The translations under genes were made by a program, and so were the position numbers. Source: an uncultured Hyphomonadaceae bacterium (lineage in GTDB: Bacteria; Pseudomonadota; Alphaproteobacteria; Caulobacterales; Maricaulaceae). From it: DNA of 64,000 nt. Of the stretch, positions 61,732-64,000 are shown piece by piece. Location of the stretch: positions 62,001 through 126,000 of the forward strand of contig CAJXPX010000001.1 in NCBI GenBank assembly GCA_913058335.1. The letters run 5' to 3'. How positions within the stretch are numbered: position 1 is the first letter of the stretch; every line of letters begins with the position of its first letter. The notes beneath the pieces are model-generated. The model did not search any database. It was given only the letters and a program-made list of their open reading frames with translations, and was not told the origin of the DNA.

Positions 61732-63026
61732 AATATCCCCTGATATTTATCCTCACAGCCTGCGCTCTTGGGGTTGCAGGTTTGTCGTTAGCCTATCTTG
61801 ACGAAGGTAATCTAAATTCTGTACGCCCCGCTCGCAGTCCCTCTCTCACAAAACCTATGCCCCTGAAACCTGACACTTTTGGGTTCAGTGAAACCGACTA
61901 CAAAGTTCAAGCAGTGCTTGATTTACATGATACCGTTATCAGTGCGGGTGCTGATAGTGCTTTCATCATAGCAGAATTATCCACCCCCTCTCCGAATACG
62001 GTTGTCTCTGTGATTAGCTGCTCCAATGGCAGAGGCTTCGCCCTTGAAAAAAAGGTTTTTCAAGCAGTAATTTTCAGACCAGGGGATCCTCTGAAACGTG
62101 CTGTGGACTGTTCTATACAAAACTCTAAATCAGGCGACTATATAGAATTTAGACAGGCTCATATACCAGATGGGGCAATTGCCGGGGACCGAAAGGCTCG
62201 CGCCGTTATTACAGAAACAGAAAATACGTCGTCTCGCCCCTCCGAACAGCCTAGAGCTCCGTATAAGTTCGCCCCATACGGCAGGCTGTCTTACATCCTA
62301 GACTCCTCTCAGGTTAAAATTAGCGATAACTCTAAAAATGGGGAATGGTCGACAGCATTTACACATGGGCGCACGCAACCTGCAAATCGTGAGACAGGAT
62401 ATTATGGCACCTTGCAAATGGGGTCTGTATCGAAATCTCAAAGTGTAATAAATCTAAACACTAAACGGTTAGAACACCCCATAGACGCAAAGGATGGCCG
62501 ACCTCCTTACCCCTTTATGGCAGCTGTGATGTCTGGACATAATCTCAAGCAATCCCATTTCAAATATGGAAGCATAGAATGGGTCGCCCGCATGCCGTCT
62601 CAAAAGGGCACATGGCCCGCCCTTTGGTTGCTGCCGCGCTCAGGTTGGCCTCCAGAAATTGATGTTTATGAAGGTTTCTCTCACAATTCAGAATGGAGGC
62701 CGTCCGCGAGTTTATCTTCCGCGATACATGGTGGTAAAAACCTTCAGAGGGAATTTCAACGGTCTATTTTAAGACTACAAGTAGGTGACATTGGTATAGA
62801 TACGGATTTAACAAAGTCGTTCAACCGGTATCAGGTTCGAGTCACGCCGGATTGGATCACGACATTTGTTAACGACATTGAAACAGCACGTTTCGCGAAT
62901 ATTTTTGATGGCGAAATCTGGTATCCACTCATGACCGTCGCAGTTCGAACTTCCGAAGACAAACTATACGATGAAAACATTGCGAAAATGGAAATTAAAT
63001 CCATGAAAGTGTGGCAGCAAAATTAA
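61728..63026 (+). CDS. Glycoside hydrolase family 16 endoglycanase with N-terminal extension
   Basis: The 432-residue protein has an N-terminal membrane/signal segment (about 1-24) and a roughly 150-residue region I cannot name. A GH16 domain (about 190-432) follows. Its key motifs are FKYGSIEWVARMP, KGTWPALWLLP and the catalytic EIDVYE (ExDxxE). GH16 enzymes of exopolysaccharide loci, such as ExoK, cut the polymer during or after synthesis to control chain length. It is encoded between a phosphatase and an ExoA-like glycosyltransferase. Confidence 0.87.
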   Translation: MKYPLIFILTACALGVAGLSLAYLDEGNLNSVRPARSPSLTKPMPLKPDTFGFSETDYKVQAVLDLHDTVISAGADSAFIIAELSTPSPNTVVSVISCSNGRGFALEKKVFQAVIFRPGDPLKRAVDCSIQNSKSGDYIEFRQAHIPDGAIAGDRKARAVITETENTSSRPSEQPRAPYKFAPYGRLSYILDSSQVKISDNSKNGEWSTAFTHGRTQPANRETGYYGTLQMGSVSKSQSVINLNTKRLEHPIDAKDGRPPYPFMAAVMSGHNLKQSHFKYGSIEWVARMPSQKGTWPALWLLPRSGWPPEIDVYEGFSHNSEWRPSASLSSAIHGGKNLQREFQRSILRLQVGDIGIDTDLTKSFNRYQVRVTPDWITTFVNDIETARFANIFDGEIWYPLMTVAVRTSEDKLYDENIAKMEIKSMKVWQQN

Positions 63027-64000
63027 GACAGTCCATATTTTGGAAGAGGTTCACTTTTCCATTTAATATAACTCCAGACAAAACCACTCCCCCAAGCTAA
63101 GTGCATAATAGAGGCTGCAACCCCAGCTAATAATTTTGCACCTCCGCCAGCGCGGATGCCTAAAAAAGCCCCTAAAAGCAAACAAATGCTAAGCCAAACC
63201 AAAAACGGGACCGCAAAAACCCAATGTATAGCTGTAAAGAGCAACCCTATTGCCGCCACCGGAATGGCAAGCGGTAAAACCTGTCTTAGATGAGGTTGCA
63301 TTCCGTGTCGTTTTAGAGTTCTGGCTCTACCGACACCATATTTAAAATACTGCGTCCACAAAGCTTTCGGAGTACTCCGTGGGAAATAATCGATTGCGGC
63401 GTCCGTCTCCAACCATATTTTTGCTCCTGCCTGAGTTTGCCTGTAATCAAACTCAGCATCTTCATTACAAGGCATAGCCTCACAATAACCGCCAATTTCA
63501 CGAAATACCCTCATGCGTATTAAAGCGTGATGACCATGGTCAACAAAATGGCTTTTACCAATATGGCGATGCGCTGCCCCCCCCGTACCGAGAACACTGT
63601 TTTGAGCCAAGGCTACAGCATCCTGAAATCCTCCGGCCCCTATCGTTCGCATGGGCACAACAACACTGTCGGCCCTATTCTTAATTGCAGAAGACAATAA
63701 CTTTTTCGCGTAATTATCAGGGTAAAGACAATGCGCATCAACACGTAAAAGCCAGTCGAAATCAGTGCCAAATTCTGAAACGGCCAGATTGACCCCGGCA
63801 CTTTGTATTTTCGCGGCGTTATGTATCAGTTTGACGCGGTAGTTTGTGCTGCAAATTTGCTGAACGATTTCACGGCTTCCGTCGGAACTACCGCCATCAA
63901 CCACGACAATAAGCTCGGCAGTAGGATCCGAAAGGAACTGCTCTAGTAAAATTGGTAAATTTTTGCTCTCATTTAGACAGGGAATAACAATCATTAAAGT
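63023..64000 (-). CDS. Glycosyltransferase family 2, ExoA-like (5' end at window edge)
   Basis: The frame holds VIPCLNESKNLPILLEQFL, VVVDGGSSDGSREIVQQIC and VDAHCLYPDNYA. CNEDAEFDYRQTQAGAKIWL and a C-terminal pair of membrane helices follow, as in ExoA succinoglycan glycosyltransferases. An ATG at 63994 is possible, but the frame is open to the window edge and the family usually starts several residues earlier. The gene is therefore probably incomplete here. It converges with GH16, overlapping it by four bases. Confidence 0.87.
   Translation of the reverse strand, partial: TLMIVIPCLNESKNLPILLEQFLSDPTAELIVVVDGGSSDGSREIVQQICSTNYRVKLIHNAAKIQSAGVNLAVSEFGTDFDWLLRVDAHCLYPDNYAKKLLSSAIKNRADSVVVPMRTIGAGGFQDAVALAQNSVLGTGGAAHRHIGKSHFVDHGHHALIRMRVFREIGGYCEAMPCNEDAEFDYRQTQAGAKIWLETDAAIDYFPRSTPKALWTQYFKYGVGRARTLKRHGMQPHLRQVLPLAIPVAAIGLLFTAIHWVFAVPFLVWLSICLLLGAFLGIRAGGGAKLLAGVAASIMHLAWGSGFVWSYIKWKSEPLPKYGLS

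Overview
The window looks like chromosomal DNA of a stalked or budding-type alphaproteobacterium of the Caulobacterales/Maricaulales (Hyphomonadaceae-like) group. It carries a GcrA cell-cycle regulator, a PodJ-like polar organiser whose upstream region holds a perfect CtrA box (TTAA-N7-TTAA) and a CcrM-type GANTC site, an UrcA-family secreted protein and a full Entner-Doudoroff gene set. The placement is inferred from gene content only, because no rRNA is present.

Region 1 (1-21 kb) is core-like. It holds a redoxin and DsbD pair, SapC, a Zur-like regulator, a hot-dog thioesterase, an alpha/beta hydrolase with a PPP phosphatase, and a MerR-controlled fatty-acid or branched-chain acyl-CoA operon (two acyl-CoA dehydrogenases and a crotonase). 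The PodJ-like protein, an EF-hand protein, argF and argD (separated by an urcA-like gene with a structured leader), an ABC-2 permease and a LuxR-type regulator follow. About 1 kb of non-coding DNA after the LuxR gene contains the wreck of an APC amino-acid permease gene.

Region 2 (21-42 kb) holds a large MscS-family channel, gcrA, recQ and an MsbA-like exporter. Next come glk-edd-pgl-zwf with a LacI regulator and divergent eda; a perfect LacI-type palindrome lies between zwf and lacI. A two-domain SGNH esterase lipoprotein with a 23-residue membrane peptide downstream of it, an Old Yellow Enzyme homologue, a flavin monooxygenase and tRNA-Ser(GCU) complete the region.

Region 3 (42-64 kb) begins just after tRNA-Ser with the relic of an AlpA-type mobile-element regulator whose second codon is a stop. 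It then runs into an exopolysaccharide locus of succinoglycan-like type: galE, galU, sulfotransferase, Wzx flippase, ExoV-like pyruvyltransferase, several GT2 glycosyltransferases, Wzy/ligase, Wza-like export lipoprotein, GH16 glycanase and ExoA-like GT2.

A lasso-peptide gene cluster sits in the middle of that locus (about 50.1-57.0 kb): a divergent nucleotidyltransferase, then precursor A, B1 (PqqD/RRE), B2 (cysteine protease), C (asparagine-synthetase-like cyclase), an HprK-like kinase and an ABC exporter. The 46-residue precursor is too short for routine ORF calling. It has the classic leader motif YxxPx(L/M)xxxGxFxxxT, a predicted 9-residue ring (Ser1 to Asp9) and a C-terminal serine. In paeninodin-type systems the HprK-like kinase phosphorylates that serine. 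This cluster is the most interesting system in the window. The architecture class is known, but the product predicted here is probably undescribed.
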